A DNA stretch of 64,000 bases from Mycobacterium paraseoulense (GCF_010731655.1 NZ_AP022619.1:1674001-1738000); one strand, 5' to 3'; shown: positions 33,286-41,882, counted from the first letter of the stretch. Program-made: numbers and translations. Notes: a model not told the origin generated them from the letters alone.

Positions 33286-33999
33286 CAAGCTCCGCACCTG
33301 AGACGTCCGCATGGCCCCCGGTCTACCACTTCGCACCGACCTCTGCCCTATCTCAGGGCCGTCACGATTCCAAACTGGCCCGTTGAGCGCCGATCCGTGC
33401 CTGCGGCACGCAGGCCACACACACTAGATCAAAACAGATAAATTTATACACGGTACGGGTTGACTTGAATCTCCGTGGAGGTGACCCTGGGATCCCAGTC
33501 CGGACTATGACGTCAGCGATGAGCTTGAATTCGGGGTCTCCTGGGCCGGTTGCCCACTGAGTCCTCAAATCATAGAGTCTCCGAACTATGGCCAGACAAA
33601 CCGCGATCAGCGGCAGCACGCCGAACATGCGCTGAAAGCGAAGCGACTGTCGCGGCAAAACATCACGATCGTGCCCTAGCTGGATCTGGCAGTAGAGCAA
33701 CTCGGCCGCACACTACCAGCCGCCGCCAGCGATGGTCGCACCTGTCATCGGCGAGCGCACTTGCGCAAATGCCTTCGGGTCACGACGCTGCCCACACCCC
33801 ACATCACCCGACCTGACAGGTGCCAACACGCTGGACACGACCCCGATTCGACGCAGCGCCCGACGCCCCAAATAGAGCGCCCGCCAGCAGATCAGTAAAG
33901 AGTGTACTATATGCGTCACGCCAGTAGCGCTCGGTATCGACACCGCGTACTCGCTCCGCAGCGCAAAAGTCACATCTCACAAAGGAGAGCGTCGCCGCC
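33286..33999. other. 700-bp gene-free region before the GMC oxidoreductase
   Basis: Open frames here are short, have no recognisable motif and look like random reading of decayed DNA. The first half (33286-33700) is not recognised. The last part holds a 19-bp sequence (33896-33914) shared in inverted orientation with 41727-41745, and AAAGGAGAG at 33980-33989, the ribosome site of the GMC gene. Confidence 0.6.
33896..33914 (+). repeat. 19-bp sequence repeated in inverted orientation at 41727-41745
   Basis: TAAAGAGTGTACTATATGC occurs here on the plus strand, about 85 bp before the GMC start, and as its exact reverse complement at 41727-41745. Flanking bases are only partly alike. It contains a -10-like TACTAT and the shared motif GAGTRTACTRT. 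Confidence 0.7.
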
Positions 34000-35601
34000 A
34001 TGAGCCACTTCGACTACATCATCGTCGGTGCCGGTTCGGCGGGATGCGTCCTGGCGAACCGGCTGTCTGCGGATCCCGCTAACCGAGTGCTGCTTGTCGA
34101 GGCCGGCCCGCGCGACCGCAGCCCATTGGTGCGTATTCCGAAGGGTTTTGGGAAGCTCGTCGGTCATCCCACCCTCGCCTGGCATTATCCCGTGCGGCCG
34201 ATCGGCCCGTCCCAGCTGGTCGAGCAATGGACGCGCGGTCGCATGCTTGGCGGATCAAGTGCCATCAACGGCATGGTGTACAACCGGGGAGCCGCAGCCG
34301 ACTACGACACCCTGGTGAAGCTCGGCAACCCTGGCTGGGGATGGAACGACATTCTGCCCATCTATCTGCAGATGGAAAACCATGGGCTCGGCGCAGCCGC
34401 CACCAGAGGTGTCGGCGGCCCACTCGATGTGTCCGTCGACGAACACCTCCCCGCCATCTGTGCCGAATTCATCAGCTCGGCCGCCGGATTGGGGATGACG
34501 ATCACCGACGATCTCAACGCCGACGACTCGTGCCGGGTCGGGCCGGCGACCCGGACCATCAAAAACGGGCGCCGGATCAGTTCTGCGTGGGCGTTTCTGC
34601 GCCCGGTCCGCAAACGCCCCAACCTGACGATCTCGGTGAATACACAAGTCACCGGAGTGGTATTCGAGGGCGATAAGGCGACCGGCGTCACGGCCGTCGC
34701 AAAAAACATGCCGGTCACATTCACTGCCGGTCGCGAGGTCATCCTGTGCCTTGGCAGCCTGGCGACGCCAAAGCTGCTGCAGCTGTCCGGGATCGGTGAT
34801 TCTGCCGAACTGCGACGCCTCAAGATCGACACCATTGTCGACAGCCCCAACGTCGGGCGCCGGATGCGAGAACACCGTTGTTGTGCGGTTCAATACCGGC
34901 TCAAGCGCGACGTCGGATACAACCGGAAGTTGGCAACACCGCTGGCACAAGCGCTCAGTGGCATAGAGTATCTCGCCACCCACAAGGGGCCGATGTCTAC
35001 CTCGGCATACGACGTGCTGGGCTTCTTCAAGACGTCCCCCGATAAAGACCGTCCGGACGCTCAACTGCTCATGGCGCCCTTCTCCGCCAAACCGCTAGAG
35101 CCCGGACAAGACGTCGGCGTGGAGCGCCAACCGGGCCTACAAGTGATCGGGTTCATCTCTCGGCCCGACAGCGAAGGCTCAGTGACGATCACATCCCGCG
35201 ATCCCAATGCGCCGATGGACATCGACCCCAACTTCTATGCGACTCGGCACGATCGGGACACGATCACGGGCCTGTTCCGCACCCTGCGCACCATCTTCGA
35301 GCAGTCGCCCATCGCCGACGAGATCGTTGAGGAAACGCGGCCCGGACTTGAAGTGATTTCCGATCAGGAGATCATCGACGCCTCGCTCGATCAGGGCTAC
35401 TGCGGCTACCACGCCGTGGGCACCTGCGCCATGGGCTCCGCCGACGATGATGTCGTCGACGCGACACTGCGGGTGCGTGGAGTCGACGGTCTGCGCGTCA
35501 TGGACTGCTCGGTCATGCCGACGATGGTGTCGGGCAATCTAAACGGGCCGGTGATGGCGATGGCCTGGCGGGCTGCAGACCTCATCCTCGCCGACCGCTG
35601 A
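34000..35601 (+). CDS. GMC family FAD-dependent oxidoreductase (alcohol/choline dehydrogenase-like)
   Basis: A 533-aa glucose-methanol-choline oxidoreductase: the N-terminal FAD motif YIIVGAGSAGCVLANRLS (residues 5-22), the GMC signature GRMLGGSSAINGMVYNRG, the second signature GSLATPKLLQLSGIGD, and the C-terminal catalytic region CGYHAVGTCAMG (His) and PVMAMAWRAADLI. It oxidises an alcohol to an aldehyde or acid, passing electrons to O2 or another acceptor. Start has AAAGGAGAG upstream. The nearby MftD-like protein and mycofactocin-type SDR make a mycofactocin-linked role worth considering, since mft loci also encode a GMC protein (MftG), but this one is longer and closer to choline dehydrogenase-type enzymes. 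Confidence 0.9.
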   Translation: MSHFDYIIVGAGSAGCVLANRLSADPANRVLLVEAGPRDRSPLVRIPKGFGKLVGHPTLAWHYPVRPIGPSQLVEQWTRGRMLGGSSAINGMVYNRGAAADYDTLVKLGNPGWGWNDILPIYLQMENHGLGAAATRGVGGPLDVSVDEHLPAICAEFISSAAGLGMTITDDLNADDSCRVGPATRTIKNGRRISSAWAFLRPVRKRPNLTISVNTQVTGVVFEGDKATGVTAVAKNMPVTFTAGREVILCLGSLATPKLLQLSGIGDSAELRRLKIDTIVDSPNVGRRMREHRCCAVQYRLKRDVGYNRKLATPLAQALSGIEYLATHKGPMSTSAYDVLGFFKTSPDKDRPDAQLLMAPFSAKPLEPGQDVGVERQPGLQVIGFISRPDSEGSVTITSRDPNAPMDIDPNFYATRHDRDTITGLFRTLRTIFEQSPIADEIVEETRPGLEVISDQEIIDASLDQGYCGYHAVGTCAMGSADDDVVDATLRVRGVDGLRVMDCSVMPTMVSGNLNGPVMAMAWRAADLILADR

Positions 35602-35998
35602 CGCGGCGGGTATCAATGGAGGCGCTCGCCGAACACGCCAGCAGCCGCCACCGATCTCCGCCGGAAGACTTCCGCTGGTCGCGGCGGCTCGCTGCTTGAT
35701 CGCATTCGGGATACTGATCGTCTCCCAAGTCGGTACGGACCGACCGACAGGCAGCGACTCGATGCTGCTGGCCAGGCCAACGCCCACCCACGGCTGAATC
35801 GCCTTTCGCTCGGCACCGGCACGAGATCGTCGTCGCAGACCACGCCCCAAACATCGCACACGCGGCGAGGGCCGACCCCAGAGGCGGTGCACGAGCGCAC
35901 CGCAATGCGCTATATGGTTTAGATGATAGGGCCGCCAATGAGTTTGGAACGCGCCCAGCGACATCGAGCATGGCTTCACCGACACAAGGAGTTCGCAT
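35602..35998. other. gene-free region after the GMC oxidoreductase
   Basis: About 400 bp in which no open frame on either strand shows a recognisable motif. It ends at the SDR fragment. Nothing further identified. Confidence 0.55.
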
Positions 35999-36310
35999 TG
36001 ACCCAGCAGGTTTTCAGCGGCGCATCGGCCATCGTGACCGGTGGTGCGGGCGGGCTGGGGGAGGCCACCGTTCGGCGGCTTCACGCCGACGGTCTCAAGG
36101 TTGTCATCGCCGACCTAGCCGACGACAAAGGCCATAAGCTCGCCGACGAGCTTGGTGAGGGGACAGTCTTCGTCAACACCGACGTCGCAAACGACGACAG
36201 CGTCGCTGGCGCCATCGCTAAGGCCAGCGAACTCGACACGCTCAGGTACGCCGTCATCACCCACGGCGGCTTCGGTGGTCGCCCCGAGCGGATTGTGGGC
36301 CGCGACGGAC
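35999..36310 (+). pseudogene. truncated SDR (17beta-HSD10-like), N-terminal fragment
   Basis: From about 35999 (TTGACCCAGCAG) the frame encodes a good SDR N-terminus: ASAIVTGGAGGLGEATVRRL, VVIADLADDKG, VFVNTDVANDDSV, then LRYAVITHGGFGG and ERIVGRDG. This is the HSD10-like (3-hydroxyacyl-CoA dehydrogenase type) pattern. After about 36305 the similarity ends; the catalytic Tyr-Lys and C-terminal half are missing and the frame stops at 36396. The full open frame begins at 35923, but the first 25 residues are not part of the family. It is a dead or partial gene. Confidence 0.75.
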
Positions 36311-36580
36311 AATCCGCACCCCATCGACAATGCGCAGCGATCAGGCCGGGGTGGCCGCCCTCATCGGCACCAACGGGCGGCCACCACTCCAAATAGATCC
36401 CCCGCGGGGCGGGCCTCTTGTCAGATCACGATGGGGAGGGCGCTCACAGCGGCGCACTGCGCCTGACGCTGCAACCGAAAGCCGGTGCATCCAAGTCGAT
36501 TGCGTGCAGTTGCCGTCGTCTGACTTGACTGCCTCCCGGTCGAGGCTGCGTCGACCGACCGTGACCCTGCGACCCGCAGG
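36311..36580. other. sequence after the SDR fragment, nothing recognised
   Basis: 270 bp between the SDR fragment and the 3' end of the MftD-like gene. No hairpin with a T-run and no motif was found; probably debris of the deleted SDR part and its neighbour. Confidence 0.5.
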
Positions 36581-37765
36581 TCAGGCAGAAACGCCCAGCG
36601 CAGACTCGAATCCTGCGGGGACGATGATGTGTTCGCGGTTGACCTCCTGGACCCTGCTGCAGCTCAGCCCCATCAGCGTCGAATCGATGCCCATGCGTAG
36701 CAGATCCAGCACGTTCTCCACTCCGGCCTGGCCGTTGGCCGCCAGGCCCCACAGGTAGGCGCGCCCGATCATCACCGCGCGCGCACCCAAGGCGAGTGCT
36801 TTGACCACATCACTACCTCGGCGCACGCCGCCGTCGAGAAGGACTTCGACCTCGTGGCCTACCGCGTCTGCGACAGGACCCAGAGCGCGGATCGTCGCCG
36901 GCGTTCCGTCGAGGTTGTTCCCACCGTGGTTGGACACCGAGATGGCAGAGGCGCCGATGTCGACAGCCCGCCTGGCGTCGTCGATACGGGTGATTCCCTT
37001 GACCATGAACGGTCCATCCCACTGCTCGCGTAGCCATCGAAGGTCATCCCACGTGGGCGGCGGGGTGTTCATCCACTGACCGTAGGCTTCGAAGAAGGTT
37101 GGCGCGGGGGCGTTTTTGCCATTGATGTTCGGGACAGTCAGATCCGGGATGGTGACCTTTCCCCCGCGCACCCAGCGCAGCGCATACGGCGGCCGCACCG
37201 CAATCTCGGGTGCGAGCTTCATCAGTGCCCTCAGATTGACCCGCTCGGGTATTTCGGGGCTGCCCCAGTCGCGGCCGACGTTGAAAACCCAGTCGGTGGT
37301 GACGATCAATCCTGTTGCGCCGGCTTGCTTGGCGCGCACGGCCCTGGCCAGAATCTCATCGCGCGATCCCACCCAATAGAGTTGGAAGAGCGTCTTGTCG
37401 TTGGCCGCAACCACCTCCTCGATCGGCTTGGACGCGAAGCTTGAGAGCCCCATGGCGATCCCGCGCGCAGCGGCGGCGCGGGCCACCGCGACCTCGCCGT
37501 CGGGATCGACAGCCTGAACTCCGGTGGGGGAGATCAAAACCGGCATGGAAAGGTGTTGATCCAATACCGTCGTGGTTAGATCGCGTTGGGCCTGAACACC
37601 GATCACGTGTGGTGCGAATCCGAGTTCGGCGAAGGCTTTTTCGTTGTCATTGACAGTAACGCCAGCCTGGGTTCCGGCGATCAAGGCGGAGTATACCGAG
37701 CGCGGCAGTCTGCGTTTCGCGCGGCGCTGAGCTTCGCCGACGGTTTCGAACCATGGATTTGCCAT
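36581..37765 (-). CDS. FMN-dependent alpha-hydroxy-acid oxidase, MftD-like
   Basis: A 394-aa FMN TIM-barrel protein, very like MftD (formerly LldD1), the flavoprotein that deaminates the mycofactocin precursor. Shared stretches include AQRRAKRRLPRSVYSALIAG, ELGFAPHVIG, MPVLISPTGVQAVDP, MGLSSFASKPIEEVVAAN, DWGSPEIPE and WGLAANGQAGVENVLDLL. The catalytic His is in ISVSNHGGNNLDGTPA, and FMN phosphate binding is in GGVRRGSDVVKALALGA. It is read together with the mycofactocin-type SDR 34 bp upstream. No mftA, mftB or mftC is in the window, so this is a satellite copy; it may instead act on a small alpha-hydroxy acid. Confidence 0.85.
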   Translation of the reverse strand: MANPWFETVGEAQRRAKRRLPRSVYSALIAGTQAGVTVNDNEKAFAELGFAPHVIGVQAQRDLTTTVLDQHLSMPVLISPTGVQAVDPDGEVAVARAAAARGIAMGLSSFASKPIEEVVAANDKTLFQLYWVGSRDEILARAVRAKQAGATGLIVTTDWVFNVGRDWGSPEIPERVNLRALMKLAPEIAVRPPYALRWVRGGKVTIPDLTVPNINGKNAPAPTFFEAYGQWMNTPPPTWDDLRWLREQWDGPFMVKGITRIDDARRAVDIGASAISVSNHGGNNLDGTPATIRALGPVADAVGHEVEVLLDGGVRRGSDVVKALALGARAVMIGRAYLWGLAANGQAGVENVLDLLRMGIDSTLMGLSCSRVQEVNREHIIVPAGFESALGVSA

Positions 37766-37799
37766 GACTAGAGGTCCTTCTTTGCGGTGGGGTTTGAGA

Positions 37800-38612
37800 T
37801 CAGATCTTGGTGGCGCCGTGATCGACGGCGATCTGGGCGCCGGTCATCGTCCGCGACTCGTCGCTGGCCAGGAATACCACGACATTGGCGATGTCGTCGG
37901 GCTCGGAGATCGCCGGATCGAACCAGTACTGTCCCATCGCCGCGGCGTAGGAAGGGTTGTCGGAGAAGATTTTCTGCATTTCGGTCCCCTGTTGACCCAT
38001 GGCCGTGTTCACCGCCCACGGGTGCACGGTGTTGACCCGGATGCGATACGGGGCGAGTTCGATGGCGGCCGACTTGGCCAGCCCCACGACCCCGTGCTTG
38101 GCGGCGCTGTAGTGGGCTTGCCCCGGTAGCGACTTGATTCCGGCGACCGAGCTGGTGGCAATGACCGACCCACCGTTACCGGCTTCTATCATCGCCGGCG
38201 CGGCTGCGCGCAACGTGTTATAGACCCCGGTCAGATTGATATCGATCATGTCCTGCCACCTTTGTGGGCTCATCTCCCAAAACCGGCCCCAACTAACGAT
38301 CCCTGCGTTGGCCACGACAATGTCCAATCGCCCGAGTTCTGCAACACCCTCGCGCACAAGGCTTTCCAACGCGGCAAGGTCCCGTACGTCGGCAACCGAA
38401 TGAACAACCCGCTGACCGGTCTTCTCCACCAGCCGAGCGGTTTCGGCGAGGTCTTCGACAGTGGCTGGCGGGTAGTCGGTCTCGGTGGCCCGGGCGCACA
38501 CGTCGGTGATGATCACATCGGCGCCCTCCTGGGCGAGCTTGACCGCCTCGGCTCGACCCTGCCCGCGCGCCGCACCTGTAACGAGAGCGACCTTGCCAAT
38601 TACCCGGTTCAT
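37800..38612 (-). CDS. mycofactocin-coupled SDR family oxidoreductase
   Basis: A 270-aa SDR with the hallmark of mycofactocin-dependent enzymes: an insertion after beta-2, VCARATETDYPPATVEDLAETARLVEKTGQRVV (about residues 38-70, cited here as positions 38-45 and 60-70 flanking it), which buries NAD so it is not exchanged. It has TGAARGQG (12-19), ANAGI at 101-105, S154/S155, Y168 and K172. Start ATG 38612 has GGAGGCACCC upstream. Its substrate should be an alcohol whose electrons go to mycofactocin. Confidence 0.88.
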   Translation of the reverse strand: MNRVIGKVALVTGAARGQGRAEAVKLAQEGADVIITDVCARATETDYPPATVEDLAETARLVEKTGQRVVHSVADVRDLAALESLVREGVAELGRLDIVVANAGIVSWGRFWEMSPQRWQDMIDINLTGVYNTLRAAAPAMIEAGNGGSVIATSSVAGIKSLPGQAHYSAAKHGVVGLAKSAAIELAPYRIRVNTVHPWAVNTAMGQQGTEMQKIFSDNPSYAAAMGQYWFDPAISEPDDIANVVVFLASDESRTMTGAQIAVDHGATKI

Positions 38613-38712
38613 GGGTGCCTCCTCCTGTTGTCATCTGATGCCTGACGCCTCGACGCCAGGGTTCTTGCATCCGGCCACGTTGCAGGTCCGCACCCACCAA
38701 CCGCAGCAACTT

Positions 38713-38757
38713 CACATTACGCCATCATGGCAGAAAATGTCATGTTGGCGTAATGTG
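38713..38757. promoter_or_regulatory. 12-bp-arm perfect inverted repeat, probable TetR operator
   Basis: CACATTACGCCA (38713-38724) and TGGCGTAATGTG (38746-38757) are exact complements around a 21-bp spacer that itself contains two CATG copies. The repeat sits in the 160-bp divergent region between the mycofactocin-type SDR and the TetR gene, ending about 15 bp before the TetR start. Two helical turns and a half separate the arms, consistent with two dimers of a TetR protein or a looped complex. It would repress both genes. Inference from position and symmetry. Confidence 0.65.
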
Positions 38758-38771
38758 TGTATCATCACTGC

Positions 38772-39350
38772 ATGATGGAGTTGGGTGACTTACGGCGTCG
38801 CCGACGGCAGGCCACCGAATTAGAGATCTCGACAGTCGCTTTGGCGTTGTTCGCCGCCAACGGCTTCGACAACACCACCATCGACGCCGTCGCCGTCGCC
38901 GCGGGCGTATCCGTGCGCACCTTCCATCGGTACTTCCGCACGAAAGCTGACGCGATCGCGCCCATCCTGGACACCATGTGGAGGACCTGCATTCAAGCTT
39001 TCGCTGACACCGATCCAGACGCCCCTTTGGTCGAGAACCTCATCGCCGCCTTCGCGCAAGCGGCAGAGGGCGAGTACTCCGAGCGGTATCGCGAGTTTCT
39101 CGTCACACTGCCCAACTCACCCGAACTCGAACCGACCTGGCTGCGGATCCACGCCGACTCTCAACGCGCGTTGCGGCCATTGCTGGCCGCGCGCCTGGGA
39201 CTTCAGCCAGACTCGCCGACCGCTGATTTCCTGTCATCAGTGGTGATCAGCGCATTCCGGGTTGCGCTGCAGGCGCATCACGACGATCCGAAGATCTCCG
39301 AATTCGTCCTCGCTCGCCAATTCCTATCGGTCTTGCATCCCTATCTGTAA
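38772..39350 (+). CDS. TetR family transcriptional regulator
   Basis: A 192-aa TetR regulator: ELGDLRRRRRQATELEISTVALALFAANGF, the HTH TTIDAVAVAAGVSVRTFHRYFRTKADAI, then an AcrR-like helical domain. I start at ATG 38772 (a second ATG is at 38775); the open frame extends 15 bp upstream to a GTG that lies in the operator-like repeat. It is divergent from the mycofactocin-type SDR and MftD-like genes and is their probable repressor. Confidence 0.88.
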   Translation: MMELGDLRRRRRQATELEISTVALALFAANGFDNTTIDAVAVAAGVSVRTFHRYFRTKADAIAPILDTMWRTCIQAFADTDPDAPLVENLIAAFAQAAEGEYSERYREFLVTLPNSPELEPTWLRIHADSQRALRPLLAARLGLQPDSPTADFLSSVVISAFRVALQAHHDDPKISEFVLARQFLSVLHPYL

Positions 39351-39410
39351 GCGGACCTGCCCGACGGTGCGCTGAGATCCCGACAAGCGGGCCGTGCCGG
39401 TGCGGCTGGA

Positions 39411-39618
39411 TCGAGCACCCGACCTGCGCGACAATGCCTACGTCGCGCTGTTCCTCGCGTCCAATGAATCGGCGTACATGTCTAGTCGCGTACTCCATTC
39501 CGCCGACGGCGGCCAATTCGTGCGCACCTCGATCATGTTTCCCGCCGGCCTCGGCCAATCTGAAGACATCACCGCCGGCGCCCTGCCGGACGATCTCCGC
39601 GAAACGATCGATCGCTAA
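39411..39618 (+). pseudogene. SDR C-terminal remnant
   Basis: The frame from about 39411 reads DNAYVALFLASNESAYMSSRVLHSADGGQFVRTSI, which fits the last 40 residues of an SDR (normally ALFLASDESAYITG...VDGG). All upstream parts, including the Rossmann motif and catalytic residues, are absent. It is debris of a deleted gene. Confidence 0.65.
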
Positions 39619-39853
39619 CCGATCCGATCCACGTCGGTCAACAACCCGATGGCAAAAGCACTACCAATTCGCCTGAAAAGAAACACCTTTAGACCTAGAT
39701 CTGGCATGCAGAAAGCGAGCCTGATCGCGGCCCTGACACTGAGCTCACGCGACGCCGACTACTTATACAGCGCATAACGGCCCTAGCAACCTACGGACGC
39801 CGCATAGATCCTCGCCCGCCAATTTCGGGTGACCCGTAATGGCTAAGGCGCTG
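39619..39853. other. gap before the broken TetR gene
   Basis: About 235 bp without a supported gene. No promoter, repeat or terminator could be recognised. Confidence 0.5.
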
Positions 39854-40556
39854 TCACTCGGACGCGCGCGTCTTGCGCCGGAGCGCGGCGGGCCGGCGCG
39901 CGGCAAGTTGGACCCGCAGACCTTCGATGATGGTGTCGATTCCGTAGTTGAAGAAGTCGGCGCCGTGCAGGCCGGCAAGATGGGGTACCAACGCCGCCAA
40001 CGTGTCCTCGAGATCGGCGGTGTTGAGGTCGTCGCCAAGCCCAACCACCTGGTACCGACCAAAGAGGTAGGTGTGAATCATCGCGTACGAGAGGAACACA
40101 TCGGGGCCCTCGAAACCAGCGCTGAGCAGAATCTCGATGATGCCGTTCATGAGGCGTCGGTCGGTTCGGCGCATGCGCTCCAACAGGATCGCCGCAATCG
40201 CGGGATAACTGTGCAACTGTGTATCGATGTCTTGGATGACGGCGCGGATTCGCACATCCCACGGGCCAGACTCTGGATCAGGCAGTTCGACCCTCGACAA
40301 CAACCTGCCCGCAACGAGGTCCAGCAACTCTTGTTTATCCGACGTACCAGTATGCGGCCATCGCAGATCGCTTGAGCTGACGCGACAGCCGACGCATCGA
40401 CAGCGCCTCCAAGCCTTCGTCGCGGATAACCTGAAGCGCCGCCTCGACGATCTGCTCCTCAGTCAGGGCCGGCGGCTTGCTACGTGACGGCCCCTCGCCG
40501 CCCGAGCGGGGGTAGCAGCACTGCGAACTATGGCACGTCTCCAATCGGTGTTTCAC
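39854..40556 (-). pseudogene. TetR family regulator disrupted by a frameshift
   Basis: Two overlapping-frame segments make one TetR gene. The 5' part (about 40556-40335) encodes LTEEQIVEAALQVIRDEGLEALSMRRLSRQLKRSAMAAYWYV, and then hits TAA at 40335-40337. In the next frame the sequence continues as TSDKQELLDLVAGRLLSRVELPD and a complete helical C-terminal domain to 39854 (VIQDIDTQLHSYPAIAAILLERMRR and onward). One extra base or two missing near 40340 explains this. The wHTH is intact, so only a truncated protein could be made. It may be real decay or a sequencing error. Confidence 0.8.
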
Positions 40557-40902
40557 CGCAACCTCAGTAGCTGAATGGTAATGGTAAAGCGCCGCGATGC
40601 AGACGCCACCACGCGACAACGCATTCGCTGTGGGTCCTAATGGGAGCCGACCCCCATCACCACCGCACCACCACTTAGTGCCACCAACACCCGCCCGCAC
40701 CGTCGATGCGGCCCCCCACACCTGTTTGCTCCACTGCGGTTTACAGCGACCGAAGATCCTCGCGCGCTGCGCGACGTTACCGACACCCTCCGTCGTGCCC
40801 ATGGGATACCCCCCCGTCGATGTGGCCCTCCCAACCGCCGGTCAACCCAACCCAGATGGGCGCCTTGGCCACCTGCACCCGCTGACTCAATCCATCCACG
40901 TC
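40557..40902. other. gene-free stretch with weak coding potential
   Basis: About 350 bp between the broken TetR and a deleted SDR. Long open frames on both strands here show no family motif and look like high-GC random frames. Nothing recognised. Confidence 0.5.
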
Positions 40903-41258
40903 CTAGCTGCGCCACTTCATCCCAACGAGTTCGGCGACGTCGGCCAGATACGCCCGTTGAGTACCGATGCCGCCGTCAACGCTGATGACCTGCCCTGCGC
41001 CTCGATGGTCTGGTACACGCCGGTGAGCATGACGTCGATGGCATCACGAAACGCCGAGAGTTGTTGCGACGGTTCGCCAATACTGGGCATGATCCCGGCA
41101 TTGGCCAAGAAGAAGTCCAGCCGTCCCAATTCATCAACTCCCCGATCGATCAGCGTCGTCAACTGATCCCCATCGCGAACGTCGGCCTGTCCGGCCACGA
41201 TCCGGCGCCCGGCCTTCTCGACCAGCCGGGTAGTCTCGTCCAGATCCTCAGGGGCCAA
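40903..41258 (-). pseudogene. mycofactocin-type SDR with internal deletion
   Basis: The frame from 41258 gives the mycofactocin-type insertion LDETTRLVEKAGRRIVAGQAD, DELGRLDFFLANAGI and an AIDVMLTGVYQTIEA helix, but the Rossmann N-terminus is missing. Directly afterwards, in another frame, the very end of an SDR appears: GAGQVISVDGGIGTQRAYLADVAELVGMK before a TAG at 40903-40905. About 100 codons, including the Tyr-Lys pair, have been lost at the junction near 40990-41000, and the two parts are out of frame. This shows an ancestral second mycofactocin-linked SDR here. Confidence 0.75.
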
Positions 41259-41411
41259 GATTTAGGATGAGATTAATGCGATCAACCACCCCATATATTA
41301 GGTATAACGTGTAGGAATCGGCTGTTGCTTTGAGTATCAGCTTATTGGGTTCATGGGTCAGTCGCCGATCACGCCGGGCGACCATCGGATGCCCGCACCG
41401 ATGGAGGTCAG
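41259..41411. other. short gap, AT-richer than surroundings
   Basis: About 150 bp upstream (on the minus strand) of the deleted SDR, with ATATATTAGG-like AT-rich sequence near 41295. Possibly the former promoter. Nothing else seen. Confidence 0.4.
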
Positions 41412-41722
41412 GTGAAACGCAAGATTCTCGAGCCCGCACACGATGAGTTCCGCAACACCGCACGCTCGTGGTTCGAACCTCCCGTGTGCCGCATACCGAG
41501 GAGTCGTAGCAACGCGGCCACGTCGACCGAGAAGTAGGCAAGCTAAATCTGCTGGGCTGGGAGATGCCCGCGAAGTACGGGGGTGCCGACATCGTCGATT
41601 TCCGCTTCAACGCGTCATCGCCGAGGAGTTCTGGCTCACCGGCGCCGTGGGCTGGGCATCGCTCTGCAGAACGATATCGTGTCAGGCTACCTACGCGATC
41701 TCGCCACCGCAGCAGTCCCGCA
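41412..41722 (+). pseudogene. acyl-CoA dehydrogenase N-terminal remnant with several frameshifts
   Basis: Pieces in successive frames rebuild an acyl-CoA dehydrogenase: VKRKILEPAHDEFRNTARSWFE (from 41412), then GKLNLLGWEMPAKYGGADIVDFRFN (about 41535-41612), VIAEEFWLTGAVG and GIALQNDIVSGYLRDLATA. The expected family order is kept, but at least three frame changes separate the pieces and the rest of the gene (about 270 codons) is gone. The last piece is in frame with the following SDR, which can mislead gene callers into an extended SDR start. Confidence 0.75.
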
Positions 41723-41726
41723 TCAG

Positions 41727-41745
41727 GCATATAGTACACTCTTTA
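41727..41745 (-). repeat. inverted copy of the 19-bp sequence at 33896-33914
   Basis: GCATATAGTACACTCTTTA is the exact reverse complement of the 33896-33914 sequence. It lies at the end of the acyl-CoA dehydrogenase remnant, about 140 bp before the SDR start. The two copies point toward each other across a 7.8-kb segment. Confidence 0.7.
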
Positions 41746-41882
41746 TTGGCCCGTTGGCCGTGGCCCACGGACGATTACCGCAAGCCCCGTGGGCCGAAAC
41801 GCCGAGAATAATGCCGTTTCGCGGCCCGCCGGCCGCCGATGAGCGCATTCGACCACGAGCACGGATGGGAGCCAGCACCGCA

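Noticed and set aside
33362..33700. 112-aa minus-strand open frame before the GMC gene as a membrane protein
   Set aside because: It has a short hydrophobic stretch, but no family pattern, no ribosome site and an Arg-rich tail typical of chance high-GC frames.
40597..41166. 189-aa plus-strand open frame
   Set aside because: It lies antisense to the deleted SDR, is Pro/Ser-rich, and shows no motif; judged a shadow.
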